From: an uncultured Methylobacillus sp.
GTDB lineage: Bacteria > Pseudomonadota > Gammaproteobacteria > Burkholderiales > Methylophilaceae
DNA: 64,000 nt
Reading direction: 5' to 3'
NCBI GenBank assembly: GCA_946478865.1
Contig: CAMLDO010000011.1
Location: 7,131-71,130 of the forward strand
The translations under genes were made by a program, and so were the position numbers. The notes under the pieces are model-generated. The model saw only the letters and a program-made list of their open reading frames with translations, did no database searches and was not told the DNA's origin. Shown here piece after piece: positions 1 to 8,010 of this stretch (its first letter is position 1; each line of letters starts with the position of its first letter).

Positions 1-1047
1 AATTTCCAGGATTTCCGGTTCGCCCTGCAGCGTTTTTCCGTCCGCTGCGTAGCGGTTGATGCGGAATCGCGCCAATTCGATATCGTGAATCTTGCCGAGG
101 TTGTGATCCAGGCGTTCGACTTCGAGCCAAGTGGCGTCCGGCGTTACCATGCGCCACGAGGCGAGGTTATCCAGCGCGGTACCCCACAGCACGGCCTTCT
201 TGCCGCCTGCGTTCATCGCGACATTACCGCCGATGCAGGAAGCATCGGCCGAGGTCGGATCGACTGCGAACTCAAGGCCGGCATCGGTCGCCGCCTCCAT
301 CACCCGGCGCGTCACCACACCAGCGCCGCAGCGGATCACCGGTACGGGTTCCGCAACGCCAGGCAGCGCCTTGTATTCGACCGCGCTCAGGCTTTCCAGC
401 TTTTCGGTGTTGATCACCGCCGACATCTTGGTCAGCGGCACAGCGCCGCCGGTATAGCCAGTGCCGCCGCCGCGCGGAATCAACGTGAAACCGAGTTCGA
501 TACACGCCTTCACGATAGGCGCGACTTCCTCTTCCATATCCGGGTTGATCACCACGAACGGATATTCCACGCGCCAGTCGGTCGCGTCGGTCACGTGCGA
601 AACGCGGGCAAGACCGTCGAACTGGATGTTGTCCTTGCGCGTGATCTTGCCGAGTCTGGACAGCGTCTGCTTGCGCAGCTTCGCGGTCTGGCGGAATTCC
701 TCCTCGAAGTCGGCCACTGCCTTGCGCGCGGCAGCAACCAGCGTATCCACCTTGCCGTTGCCGAGACTGCGCTCGTCAATCGCCTTGAGCCGATGATGCA
801 GCGCCTCGGTAAGCGCATGCAGCCGCTTGGGATTCTCCAGCAAGTCATCCTGCAGGTAGGGGTTGCGCGTTACTACCCACAGATCGCCCAGCACCTCGAA
901 CAGCATGCGCGCGGAACGGCCGGTCTTGCGTTCGCCGCGCAGCTCGTTGAGCACACCCCAAGATTCCTCGCCGAGAAAACGCATGACGATTTCGCGGTCC
1001 GAGAAGGAAGTGTAGTTATAGGGGATTTCGCGCAGGCGAGTGGTCAT
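1..1047 (-). CDS. FAD-linked oxidoreductase, DUF3683 type (3' part cut by the window edge)
   Basis: The first 349 codons of a flavoprotein oxidoreductase are present and the rest lies outside the window. The N-terminal 150 or so residues match the DUF3683-type extension that precedes the FAD domain in betaproteobacterial glycolate/D-lactate-dehydrogenase-like enzymes. It is followed by a VAO-type FAD-binding core: a glycine-rich [11 protein letters not shown] segment near residue 190 and a [13 protein letters not shown] segment typical of the family near residue 260. Full-length relatives carry an iron-sulfur domain further on, which cannot be seen here. The substrate is unknown; a 2-hydroxyacid is the usual guess. 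The start is the ATG at 1047, just downstream of an extended -10 promoter. Confidence 0.85.
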   Translation of the reverse strand, partial: MTTRLREIPYNYTSFSDREIVMRFLGEESWGVLNELRGERKTGRSARMLFEVLGDLWVVTRNPYLQDDLLENPKRLHALTEALHHRLKAIDERSLGNGKVDTLVAAARKAVADFEEEFRQTAKLRKQTLSRLGKITRKDNIQFDGLARVSHVTDATDWRVEYPFVVINPDMEEEVAPIVKACIELGFTLIPRGGGTGYTGGAVPLTKMSAVINTEKLESLSAVEYKALPGVAEPVPVIRCGAGVVTRRVMEAATDAGLEFAVDPTSADASCIGGNVAMNAGGKKAVLWGTALDNLASWRMVTPDATWLEVERLDHNLGKIHDIELARFRINRYAADGKTLQGEPEILEI

Positions 1048-1082
1048 AGACACAGAGTGGATGAGTTACCGAAAAGGATAAG

Positions 1083-1091
1083 ATTATACCA
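1083..1091 (-). promoter_or_regulatory. Extended -10 promoter for the FAD oxidoreductase
   Basis: On the minus strand the sequence reads TGG directly followed by a perfect TATAAT. This is an extended -10 element and the -35 region is poor. Transcription would start near 1076, giving a leader of about 29 bases before the ATG at 1047. Confidence 0.55.
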
Positions 1092-1261
1092 CATGCAAAG
1101 AGGAAATAACCCTTTGAAATATATACCCATTATGGGGATTCAACCTTGTTTTTCAAGAACTTTTCCCGAATAAATTTTGCACTTCGCTCCAGCCCATTCG
1201 CAAAAATGACAAACCCCGGCGAATGGAACAAAATATCATCTGACTATCTCGAAGGTTTGCC

Positions 1262-1771
1262 ATGTCCGCATCGAATTTACGCAAGTTATTGATCCCGCTG
1301 ATTTTGCTCGCCCTGGTGGGCGCACTGGTGTTTTTCGTCAGCGACAAGAATCAGGCGCCGGATGTCAAGTTCACGACACTCTCGGGGCAAGAAATCGGCA
1401 TGCAGGATCTGCGCGGCAAGATTGTCCTAGTGAATTTCTGGGCGACCACCTGCCCAGGCTGCATTCAGGAAATGCCGGAACTCATCGAGACTTACAACCG
1501 CTATCGCGAGCACGGCTTTGAAGTCGTCGCCGTCGCCATGGCCTATGACCCGCCTTCGCAGGTCGCGAATTACACGCGCAAGAACAACCTGCCGTTCCCG
1601 GTCGCGCTCGACACGCAAGGCGATATTGCCGCCGCCTTCAACGACGTCAAGCTGACCCCGACCGCCTTCGTCGTGGACCAGCAGGGGCGTATCGTACGCA
1701 ACGTGGTGGGCGTGCTGGATTTCAAGGCGCTGCATTCCATGCTGGACGAGCAATTGGGGAGGAAAACCTGA
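1262..1771 (+). CDS. TlpA-family membrane-anchored thiol-disulfide oxidoreductase
   Basis: A 169-residue protein with an uncleaved N-terminal membrane segment (residues 8-26) and a periplasmic thioredoxin fold. The active site is CPGC (Cys64, Cys67) in the context NFWATTCPGC, and the cis-proline is Pro133 in LTPTAF. It belongs to the TlpA/ResA-like redoxins, which reduce disulfides outside the cytoplasm, for example during cytochrome c maturation. GAAGG lies 6 bases before the ATG. Its stop overlaps the start of the DinB gene by one base (TGATG), so the two are translated together. The specific partner is unknown. Confidence 0.88.
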   Translation: MSASNLRKLLIPLILLALVGALVFFVSDKNQAPDVKFTTLSGQEIGMQDLRGKIVLVNFWATTCPGCIQEMPELIETYNRYREHGFEVVAVAMAYDPPSQVANYTRKNNLPFPVALDTQGDIAAAFNDVKLTPTAFVVDQQGRIVRNVVGVLDFKALHSMLDEQLGRKT

Positions 1772-2325
1772 TGGACTTCAAACAGCAATTCATTTACCAG
1801 ATCGATTATCAACACTGGGCGAACGACGCACTATTCAACGCGCTCGACCGCCTGGACAACGAAGCGCGGACCAGCCCGCAGAAACTCTATTCGGGCAGCA
1901 TCCATAACAGCGTCGACCATTTGCTGTTCTTCTACGCCAAGTGGTTCGCCCGTCTGCGCGGAGAACATCAGACCGGCACATATGCCGAGACTGTCCACGA
2001 TGACTGGCGCGAGCTGAAAAATGCGATGCGTCATGAAATCCGTGAAATGCAGCGCTGGCTGGAGCGCCAGCCGCAGGATTTTTTCGACGAACGCCTGTTC
2101 TTCAAGCGCAGCAGCAATCGCCAGGAAAGCAGCATGTGGGTCCGCGATGCGCTTACGCACGTATTCACCTTCGCCGCACTCGAGCGCGGACAGATTTCCG
2201 CAGCGGCAGCAGCCCTCGGCGCTCCTTTCCCCGACATGTCGTACTACAGCTACCGCCAGGAAATGGGCGACCACCTGCAGAACATGCGCAAGTCGGAGCC
2301 GGCTGCCCTTGCCCACGGTAGCTGA
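1771..2325 (+). CDS. DinB-family protein with degenerate metal site
   Basis: A 184-residue predicted four-helix-bundle protein of the DinB superfamily. The N-terminal NHW-like WAND motif and a VDHLLF helix carrying the first conserved histidine are present, as is the ERGQI motif near residue 147. In canonical members the motif before RGQ contains two metal-binding histidines; here those positions read Phe and Glu (FAALERGQ), so two of the three usual ligands seem lost. The gene is embedded between a TlpA gene (1-base overlap) and hemJ (starts directly after its stop), so it is certainly part of that operon. Its function is not known. Confidence 0.82.
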   Translation: MDFKQQFIYQIDYQHWANDALFNALDRLDNEARTSPQKLYSGSIHNSVDHLLFFYAKWFARLRGEHQTGTYAETVHDDWRELKNAMRHEIREMQRWLERQPQDFFDERLFFKRSSNRQESSMWVRDALTHVFTFAALERGQISAAAAALGAPFPDMSYYSYRQEMGDHLQNMRKSEPAALAHGS

Positions 2326-2736
2326 ATGCTCTGGATCAAGTCGCTGCATATCATTTTCGTGACCAGCTGGTTCGCCGGGCTGTTCTATCTGCCACGCCTG
2401 TTCGTCAACCACGCAATGGTGGACGATCCGGCCACGGCGGGACGGCTGCTCATGATGGAACAGAAGCTTTACCGCTTCATGGGACCGCTGGCGCTACTCG
2501 CGCTGGCTTTCGGCCTCTGGCTATGGCTGGGCTACGGCATTAGCGGCGGCTGGCTGCATGCCAAGCTTGCCCTGGTCGTGCTGCTGATCGGCTATCATCA
2601 CTACTGTGGCCGATTGCTCAAGGACTTCGCGCAAGGCCGTACCCGTCACAGCCACGTCTGGTACCGCTGGTTCAACGAGGTTCCGGTACTGGTTCTGTTC
2701 GCCGTCGTGATCCTGGTTGTCGTTAAACCCTTTTAA
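2326..2736 (+). CDS. hemJ: HemJ-type protoporphyrinogen oxidase / CopD-family membrane protein
   Basis: A 136-residue integral membrane protein with about four transmembrane helices. It begins MLWIKSLHIIFVTSWF, with the conserved His8 of the HemJ (UPF0093) family and the conserved lysine in LHAKLALV near residue 85. HemJ oxidises protoporphyrinogen IX to protoporphyrin IX in bacteria lacking HemG or HemY. The ATG follows directly on the stop of the DinB gene, indicating translational coupling. The neighbouring TlpA redoxin fits a haem/cytochrome theme, although that link is inferred. Confidence 0.85.
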   Translation: MLWIKSLHIIFVTSWFAGLFYLPRLFVNHAMVDDPATAGRLLMMEQKLYRFMGPLALLALAFGLWLWLGYGISGGWLHAKLALVVLLIGYHHYCGRLLKDFAQGRTRHSHVWYRWFNEVPVLVLFAVVILVVVKPF

Positions 2737-2750
2737 TCGAATTTTCTCTT

Positions 2751-3479
2751 ATGCTTCATTCCAGCTGGTTATTGCGCATGCTAGACAAGTCCGCGGACAC
2801 GCCGCGCGGACGGGTTCTCGCCCTCTTCGACATCATGGCGGACTGGAATGCTGCGCCCGGGGTCAATATCTCGACCCCGGACCATCTCATGGGCAACGAG
2901 GAAGCGCTCATTGCCTACCTCACCCGGGAGCTGAACGCACTTCAGCTCAAGGAACCGGACATACTCGCGACCCAGATTTATTTCATCGCGATGGGCGCCC
3001 TGCAAACTGCAGGAGCACAGGAAGGTGGCAACATCTTCGCTCAGGCACGGCAGGCCGCTGCCATCCTGCTGGATGCGCATCGTCCGCCGCGGCGTTTCAG
3101 GCCCGCAGCCACCGTTCTGGCTACTGCCGCGCTGGTACTGGGCTCCGCACTGCTGGTCTCGCACATTCCGCAACGCGGAATGGACCCCGTTGCCATCGCC
3201 ACGCTGCAATCCAGCGTCATCACGAATAATCTGCAACCTGCTTCCGTCCGCACCAGCCCCGCACAAGTCGCCTCGCTTAACGACTCGCTGGAACGCATGC
3301 GCCGCGGCGTTTGCCAATACCCGCAGGCCCTCATGCTCGCTCCCGAAGCGCGCGCCGTGCTGATCGAAAATGTCGTCAACGGTTCCGCACCAGTCGATGC
3401 GGACAGTCTGCGCGAAGCCCGGCGCCTGGCACAGAATGTCGAGTGCTATTACGCCCCCGTGGCGATGACGATGCTCTGA
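2751..3479 (+). CDS. Membrane-anchored protein resembling the ligand-binding half of a TetR regulator, no HTH
   Basis: A 242-residue protein of no named family. Residues about 17-106 resemble the C-terminal domain of the TetR protein encoded next door. Both share the pattern TP..(K/R)..ALFD....W..AP, then an acidic/Leu helix, then Q....I..GA.......G, then A..AA..LL.A. The DNA-binding helix-turn-helix that should precede this is absent. A single hydrophobic segment follows (about residues 121-138), then a roughly 100-residue tail with two cysteines. No good Shine-Dalgarno precedes the ATG, and the gene sits 14 bases after hemJ. It could be a membrane-tethered ligand sensor or a TetR-derived protein with a new role. 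Confidence 0.75.
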   Translation: MLHSSWLLRMLDKSADTPRGRVLALFDIMADWNAAPGVNISTPDHLMGNEEALIAYLTRELNALQLKEPDILATQIYFIAMGALQTAGAQEGGNIFAQARQAAAILLDAHRPPRRFRPAATVLATAALVLGSALLVSHIPQRGMDPVAIATLQSSVITNNLQPASVRTSPAQVASLNDSLERMRRGVCQYPQALMLAPEARAVLIENVVNGSAPVDADSLREARRLAQNVECYYAPVAMTML

Positions 3480-3512
3480 CAAACCTTTTCGATCAATGCT
3501 TTATAGCGACAG

Positions 3513-3538
3513 CGCTTGCCCGAATGACGGGGCAAGCG
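3513..3538 (+). promoter_or_regulatory. Inverted repeat, probable TetR auto-operator
   Basis: A perfect 9-base inverted repeat, CGCTTGCCC and GGGCAAGCG, separated by 8 bases, lies between the -35 and -10 elements of the putative TetR promoter. Position and symmetry suit autoregulation by the dimeric TetR protein encoded just downstream. A run of T does not follow, so a terminator is unlikely. Confidence 0.5.
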
Positions 3539-3544
3539 TACTAT
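3516..3544 (+). promoter_or_regulatory. Sigma70-type promoter of the TetR gene
   Basis: TTGCCC, a 17-base spacer and TACTAT. Transcription would begin near 3551, downstream of the ATG at 3496, which argues that translation of the TetR gene starts at the TTG at 3574. Confidence 0.45.
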
Positions 3545-3573
3545 ACCGATCTGTAAACCCCAGAGAACCCTAC

Positions 3574-4137
3574 TTGTCAGTCTTACGCGAAAAAATCCTC
3601 AATGTTGCTGCGGATCTGTTCCAGACCCGCGGCATCAACTCGACCGGCGTCGATACCATCGTGGCCGAAGCCGGTACGACCAAGATGACGTTGTACAAGC
3701 ACTTCCAGACCAAGGAAAACCTGATCCTGGAAGTGTTGAAGCGTCACAACCAGGAATTCCGCGACTGGCTGGCGGCAAAGCTGGGCGAAACGCCGCGCAC
3801 CCCGGACAAAAAGCTGCAAGCGCTGTTCGATTACATCGAGGAATGGATGAATGCGCCGGAATTCCGCGGCATGCCGTTCCTCAAGGCCTCCGCCGAATTT
3901 CCCAACGAAGAAAACCCGGTACATCGTCTTTCCACGGAACAAGCACGACAGTTCCGCCAGTATCTGGCCTCGCTTGCAGAAGAAGCGGGTGCTCACGAAC
4001 CGCAGACTCTCGCCTTGCAACTGTCGATGCTGATCGAGGGCGCCATGCTGTCCGAACAGATGCGGCGCGGATCAGGGGCCGCCGCTCACGCCAAGAAAGC
4101 AGCGCGCCTGCTCATCGAAGCGGCACTCAAGCGCTGA
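3574..4137 (+). CDS. TetR/AcrR-family transcriptional regulator
   Basis: A 187-residue regulator. The N-terminal HTH domain reads REKILNVAADLFQTRGINST, then GVDTIVAEAG and the recognition helix TTKMTLYKHF, as in TetR proteins. A C-terminal ligand domain (residues about 70-187) follows. I chose the TTG at 3574, giving the usual start just before the first HTH helix. An in-frame ATG at 3496 would add 26 atypical residues and lies upstream of the best promoter. The ligand domain resembles the N-terminal part of the protein encoded at 2751-3479. Target genes are unknown; autoregulation through the palindrome at 3513-3538 is likely. Confidence 0.85.
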   Translation: MSVLREKILNVAADLFQTRGINSTGVDTIVAEAGTTKMTLYKHFQTKENLILEVLKRHNQEFRDWLAAKLGETPRTPDKKLQALFDYIEEWMNAPEFRGMPFLKASAEFPNEENPVHRLSTEQARQFRQYLASLAEEAGAHEPQTLALQLSMLIEGAMLSEQMRRGSGAAAHAKKAARLLIEAALKR

Positions 4138-4204
4138 TCTCTGCCCGTTGCCCCGCTGCTCATCGGTAGCGGATAATGGCGTTTTCTCATTTTCATAAAA
4201 CAAC

Positions 4205-5143
4205 ATGCAAACCCTCATCTGCGGCTCGCTCGCCTTCGACACCATCATGGTGTTCCCGGACCATTTCAAGCACCACATCCTGCCGGAAAAAATTCATATC
4301 CTGAACGTCGCCTTCCTGGTCCCGGAAATGCGTCGCGAATTCGGCGGCACCGCGGGCAACATTGCCTACAATCTCAACCTGCTGGACGGCAAGCCGCTCA
4401 TCATGGCGACCGTGGGCGATGACTTCGGGCCGTATGCAGAGCGACTGCAGACACTGGGACTCAAGGCCGATCATGTGCGCCGCATTTCCGGCAGCTATAC
4501 CGCCCAAGCCTTCATCACTACCGACCTGTCGGACAACCAGATCACCGCCTTCCATCCGGGTGCGATGAATCATTCGCACGAAAACAGCGTGAAGGATACC
4601 CGCGACGTTTCCCTCGCCATCATCGCTCCTGACGGTCGCGACGGCATGTTCCAGCATGCGCGCGAACTGCATGAAGCCGGCATTCCCTTCCTGTTCGATC
4701 CTGGTCAGGGCTTGCCGATGTTCAACGGCGAAGAGCTCATGCATTTCCTCGGCATGGCGGACTATCTCGCGGTCAACGACTACGAAGCCCAACTGATGCA
4801 GGAGAAAACCGGCCGCACGGTCGAGTCGCTGGCGCAAGAGGTGAAAGCGCTTATCCTCACGCGCGGCGCCGATGGCTCGATCATTTACGCAAACGGTCAA
4901 CGTTTCGACATCCCCTGCGTTGAAGCAGAGGCTGTGGTCGATCCGACAGGTTGCGGCGATGCCTATCGCGCCGGCCTGGTCTACGGCATCCAGCACGGCT
5001 GGGGCTGGGAGCAGACCGGCCAGCTGGCCTCGCTCATGGGATCGATCAAGATCGCGAGCCGCGGCGGGCAGAATCACGCACCGACGCGTACAGAAATTGT
5101 CGAACGCTACAACAAGGCATTCGGTACAGAAATCGTCTTATAG
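4205..5143 (+). CDS. PfkB/ribokinase-family carbohydrate (adenosine-like) kinase
   Basis: A 312-residue cytoplasmic sugar or nucleoside kinase. It has the PfkB glycine-rich motif GGTAGNIAYNL near residue 55 and the C-terminal signature DPTGCGDA at residues 246-253, where Asp252 is the expected catalytic base. Overall pattern resembles the adenosine-kinase-like branch annotated only as carbohydrate kinase in betaproteobacteria. The substrate cannot be told from sequence. It stands alone upstream of the lipoprotein gene, with AGGAG of that gene overlapping its stop region. Confidence 0.85.
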   Translation: MQTLICGSLAFDTIMVFPDHFKHHILPEKIHILNVAFLVPEMRREFGGTAGNIAYNLNLLDGKPLIMATVGDDFGPYAERLQTLGLKADHVRRISGSYTAQAFITTDLSDNQITAFHPGAMNHSHENSVKDTRDVSLAIIAPDGRDGMFQHARELHEAGIPFLFDPGQGLPMFNGEELMHFLGMADYLAVNDYEAQLMQEKTGRTVESLAQEVKALILTRGADGSIIYANGQRFDIPCVEAEAVVDPTGCGDAYRAGLVYGIQHGWGWEQTGQLASLMGSIKIASRGGQNHAPTRTEIVERYNKAFGTEIVL

Positions 5144-5153
5144 GAGAAGCATC

Positions 5154-5609
5154 ATGGCTACGCCTTTCCGCATCCTCACCCTCCTGTGCCTGGCCGCCTT
5201 CCTCGGTGCCTGCGCCAGCAGCAACTCCGGAGGTGCTTACACTCGCGGCCAGACCCGCCAGGTACAGACAGTCAAGATGGGCACCGTCGAAAGCGTGCGA
5301 CTGGTGAAGATCGAAGGTACCGGCAGCCCGGTTGGTACCGGCGCGGGGGCAGTGATAGGCGGCGTAGCCGGTAACTCGATGGGCGGCGGCCGCGGCCGTG
5401 CAATTACCACTGTACTTGGTGCTGTAGTCGGCGGGGTAGCCGGCGCCGCAGCGGAAGAAGGCATTACCCGCAAGGACGGCTTCGAGATCACGGTACAGCT
5501 GGACAAGGGCGACATGATTGCTATCGTGCAGGAGGCCGACGAGGAATTTCAGCCCGGCGATCGCGTGCGCGTGCTCGAGGGCGGCGGCGTTACCCGTGTG
5601 ACCCATTAA
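5154..5609 (+). CDS. SlyB-like glycine-zipper outer-membrane lipoprotein
   Basis: A 151-residue lipoprotein. The signal peptide ends in the lipobox LGAC with Cys20 as the lipidated residue. The central part (about residues 62-102) is a glycine-zipper 2TM segment rich in GxxxG spacing, as in SlyB/Pcp/RcsF-associated proteins. A short beta-rich domain follows. I chose the ATG at 5154, preceded by AGGAG; the frame is open further upstream but inside the kinase gene. SlyB-type proteins help preserve outer-membrane integrity under cation stress. Confidence 0.85.
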   Translation: MATPFRILTLLCLAAFLGACASSNSGGAYTRGQTRQVQTVKMGTVESVRLVKIEGTGSPVGTGAGAVIGGVAGNSMGGGRGRAITTVLGAVVGGVAGAAAEEGITRKDGFEITVQLDKGDMIAIVQEADEEFQPGDRVRVLEGGGVTRVTH

Positions 5610-5654
5610 TCGAAACTTCAAACAACGGTAACGTCTCCGTAACACCCGCCCCCT

Positions 5655-5687
5655 AGAGTTGCGCCGAACATCATTCGGAGCAACTCT
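5655..5687 (+). promoter_or_regulatory. Hairpin sequestering the olsB ribosome-binding site
   Basis: Thirteen of fourteen base pairs form between 5655-5668 and 5674-5687 around a 5-base loop; the single mismatch is G5663 with A5679. The right arm contains the only Shine-Dalgarno candidate (GGAG at 5677-5680), and the ATG of olsB begins directly after the stem. In RNA this would block ribosome access; in DNA it could instead be an operator. Confidence 0.6.
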
Positions 5688-6443
5688 ATGCTGAATCAGC
5701 AACTTTCGGTTTCCTCAGTACAGGAACCCTCCCCCCTCTATTACAGCCTGGCCCGCAATCCGGCCGAAATCCGCGAAGCCCAGGCCCTGCGCTACAAGGT
5801 TTTCGCCGAGGAAATGGGCGCACAGCTCTCCGGCACGGAACAACTCGACCGCGACGGCTTCGACCCGTTCTGCGACCACCTCTTGGTGCGTGAACGCGAG
5901 ACTGGCAAGGTCGTCGGCACCTACCGCATTCTCAGCCCGGAAATGGCAAACGAAGCTGGCGGCTACTACTCGGCCGGCGAATTCGATCTGACACGCCTCG
6001 AGCCGCTGTTCGACCGCACCGTCGAAGTCGGCCGTGCCTGCGTACATCCCGATTACCGCACCGGCAGCACGATCGCGCTGCTGTGGGCAGGCCTCGCACG
6101 CTATATGATCCTCAACCGCTACGACTACCTCATCGGCTGCGCCAGCATCAGCATGGCAGATGGTGGACACCTTGCCGCCAGCCTCTATAATAGGTTGAAG
6201 GATGATTACCTCGCTCCCAACGAATACCGCGTCTTTCCGCGCTGCCCCCTGCCCCTCGATGCCCTGCAATCCGACATCGACGCGCCCTGCCCGCCACTGG
6301 TCAAGGGCTACCTCCGTCTTGGCGCCTATGTCTGCGGCGAACCGGCGTGGGATCCCGCCTTCAACACCGCGGACCTGCTGGTGATGCTGCCTGTGTCGCG
6401 CATCAACCGGCGCTACGCCGATCACTTCCTCAAGCGGCCTTGA
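5688..6443 (+). CDS. olsB: L-ornithine N-alpha-acyltransferase, GNAT type
   Basis: A 251-residue acyltransferase of the OlsB/GNAT family, which transfers a 3-hydroxyacyl chain from acyl carrier protein to ornithine, the first step of ornithine-lipid synthesis. The typical N-terminal pattern is visible: AQALRYKVFAEEMG, then a D..CDHLLVR segment, then VGTYRIL, then EVGRACVHPDYR near residue 115. The gene overlaps the next one by four bases (TTGA), which encodes the expected second enzyme OlsA. The ribosome-binding site lies inside a strong hairpin, so translation may be conditional. Confidence 0.82.
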   Translation: MLNQQLSVSSVQEPSPLYYSLARNPAEIREAQALRYKVFAEEMGAQLSGTEQLDRDGFDPFCDHLLVRERETGKVVGTYRILSPEMANEAGGYYSAGEFDLTRLEPLFDRTVEVGRACVHPDYRTGSTIALLWAGLARYMILNRYDYLIGCASISMADGGHLAASLYNRLKDDYLAPNEYRVFPRCPLPLDALQSDIDAPCPPLVKGYLRLGAYVCGEPAWDPAFNTADLLVMLPVSRINRRYADHFLKRP

Positions 6444-7246
6444 GTATCGCGCGAACCTCCTTGCCCATTCGAGCTTGGCGGATCGCGCGCTTGTTCGTGC
6501 ATCTGTTGCAAGGAGTCGCCACAGCTGCGCTCGTTTTGCCTCGCTTATCGCCCGGACTGCGCGAGGAACGCATCCGGCAATGGTGCGTCAAGGTGCTGCG
6601 CATCCTCGGTGTGAGGGTGCATGTGCATGGCCAGAGACCGGAATCGGGAACCCAGGCCACCTTGTTCGTCGCCAATCATATTTCGTGGATCGATATCTGG
6701 GTGCTCAAGGCCCAGTTGCCGATGCGTTTCGTCTCGAAATCCGAAATACGCGGCTGGCCCGTCATCGGCTGGCTTGCGGAGCAGGCAGGCACTCTGTTCG
6801 TGACGCGGCACAAGCGGCAGGAAGCCGGGAAAACCATGAACAGCGTGGAAGAGGCTTTACGGGAGAATGACAACCTGTGCTTTTTTCCCGAAGGTACTAC
6901 CACCGACGGCACCGAGCTGAAGCCATTCAAGTCCAGCCTGTTTCAGGCGGCTGTGAACGCACGTGCGCGGGTCTGGCCGATGATGATTTTCTATCCGCAT
7001 CCGCAGGGCGGCGCGAATACGGAGGTCGCCTACTACGGTGATATCACCATGCTGCAATCGCTGCGCGCGGTGTTAAGCCAGAGGGAAATCGTGGTGGAAC
7101 TGGTGTTTGCGGAGCCGCTGGAAACGGAATGGAGCGAGCGCCGCCAGTTGGCGCATCAGGCTAGACAGGCCATTGCTTCCCGATGGACTCGTCTTGCGCA
7201 CACGGCACCTGATACAGGCGTCGGTCTTCCAGACGCAGTGCAGTAA
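6440..7246 (+). CDS. olsA: Lyso-ornithine-lipid / 1-acylglycerol-3-phosphate O-acyltransferase, PlsC family
   Basis: A 268-residue membrane-associated acyltransferase. The PlsC catalytic motif NHISWID (H-x4-D) is near residue 78, and FPEGTTTDG is the substrate-binding block near residue 150. The TTG at 6440 shares bases with the stop of olsB (TTGA), the best-placed start; the frame is open further upstream only inside olsB. Pairing with olsB suggests it adds the second acyl chain to lyso-ornithine lipid, though a general PlsC role cannot be excluded. Its last 86 bases overlap the 3' end of apaH on the opposite strand. Confidence 0.82.
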   Translation: MSIARTSLPIRAWRIARLFVHLLQGVATAALVLPRLSPGLREERIRQWCVKVLRILGVRVHVHGQRPESGTQATLFVANHISWIDIWVLKAQLPMRFVSKSEIRGWPVIGWLAEQAGTLFVTRHKRQEAGKTMNSVEEALRENDNLCFFPEGTTTDGTELKPFKSSLFQAAVNARARVWPMMIFYPHPQGGANTEVAYYGDITMLQSLRAVLSQREIVVELVFAEPLETEWSERRQLAHQARQAIASRWTRLAHTAPDTGVGLPDAVQ

Positions 7247-7994
7247 GCTGCCCGCCCCACAAGCAACCGGTGTCGAGCGCGATGGCATCGTCGCGTAGCA
7301 CTAGCCCGAGTGCCGACCAATGGCCGAACACTACCGCCTTGTCCGTAGACTTGCGGCCCGGCACTTCGAACCAGGGCATCAAGCCAGCAGGAATATCCGG
7401 CACCTCGCCCTTGAACTTGAAGTCCATCACTCCCGCAGCGTCGCACACACGCAGCCGGGTAAGCGCATTGGTGACAAGGCGCAAGCGGTCCATGCCCCTC
7501 AAGCCATCCTCCCACCGATCCGGATGGTTGCCATACATCCGCGCGAAGAAATCGCGGTAGTTCGCGCCGCGCAAGACCGTTTCAACCTCCTGCGCCAGCT
7601 CCAGCGCCTGCATACTGTCCCATTGCGGGAGCAGGCCAGCGTGCACCATGAGATAGTCGTCTTCGCCATAGGCCATGCGGCAATGACGCAGCCATGCGAG
7701 CAGTTCGTCGCGATCAGGCGCTTCCAGAAGAGGCTGCAATGTATCGCTGCGATGCGGCGCCACAAAGCCTTCAGCCACAGCGAGTGCGTGCAGGTCATGA
7801 TTGCCCAGCACGATGCGCAGACTGGATTCGTGCTCCTTTGCCCAACGCAGCACGGCGAGCGAATCGGGGCCCCGATTGATCAGGTCGCCCACCAGCCACA
7901 AGGTATCGCGCGACGCACTGAAACCGACCTCCTCCAGCAAATGCCGGAAAGAGACAAAGCAGCCCTGGATATCGCCTATTGCGTAAGTTGCCAT
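7161..7994 (-). CDS. apaH: Symmetrical diadenosine tetraphosphatase
   Basis: A 277-residue metallophosphatase hydrolysing Ap4A to two ADP. The metal-binding motifs GDIQG, GDLINRGPDS and GNHD appear in order near residues 6, 35 and 65. Length matches ApaH. The start is the ATG at 7994, since the protein then begins MATYAIGDIQG as in relatives. No Shine-Dalgarno is evident and a strong terminator hairpin lies only 17 bases upstream, so expression must come from read-through or from an unusual start region. The 3' end overlaps olsA by 86 bases in convergent orientation. Confidence 0.92.
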   Translation of the reverse strand: MATYAIGDIQGCFVSFRHLLEEVGFSASRDTLWLVGDLINRGPDSLAVLRWAKEHESSLRIVLGNHDLHALAVAEGFVAPHRSDTLQPLLEAPDRDELLAWLRHCRMAYGEDDYLMVHAGLLPQWDSMQALELAQEVETVLRGANYRDFFARMYGNHPDRWEDGLRGMDRLRLVTNALTRLRVCDAAGVMDFKFKGEVPDIPAGLMPWFEVPGRKSTDKAVVFGHWSALGLVLRDDAIALDTGCLWGGQLTALRLEDRRLYQVPCAQDESIGKQWPV

Positions 7995-8010
7995 GAAATT
8001 AAGACCATGA

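Noticed and set aside
3496..3573. ATG at 3496 as start of the TetR gene
   Set aside because: It lies before the best promoter, has no ribosome site and adds residues that TetR proteins lack. It remains possible if transcription starts earlier.
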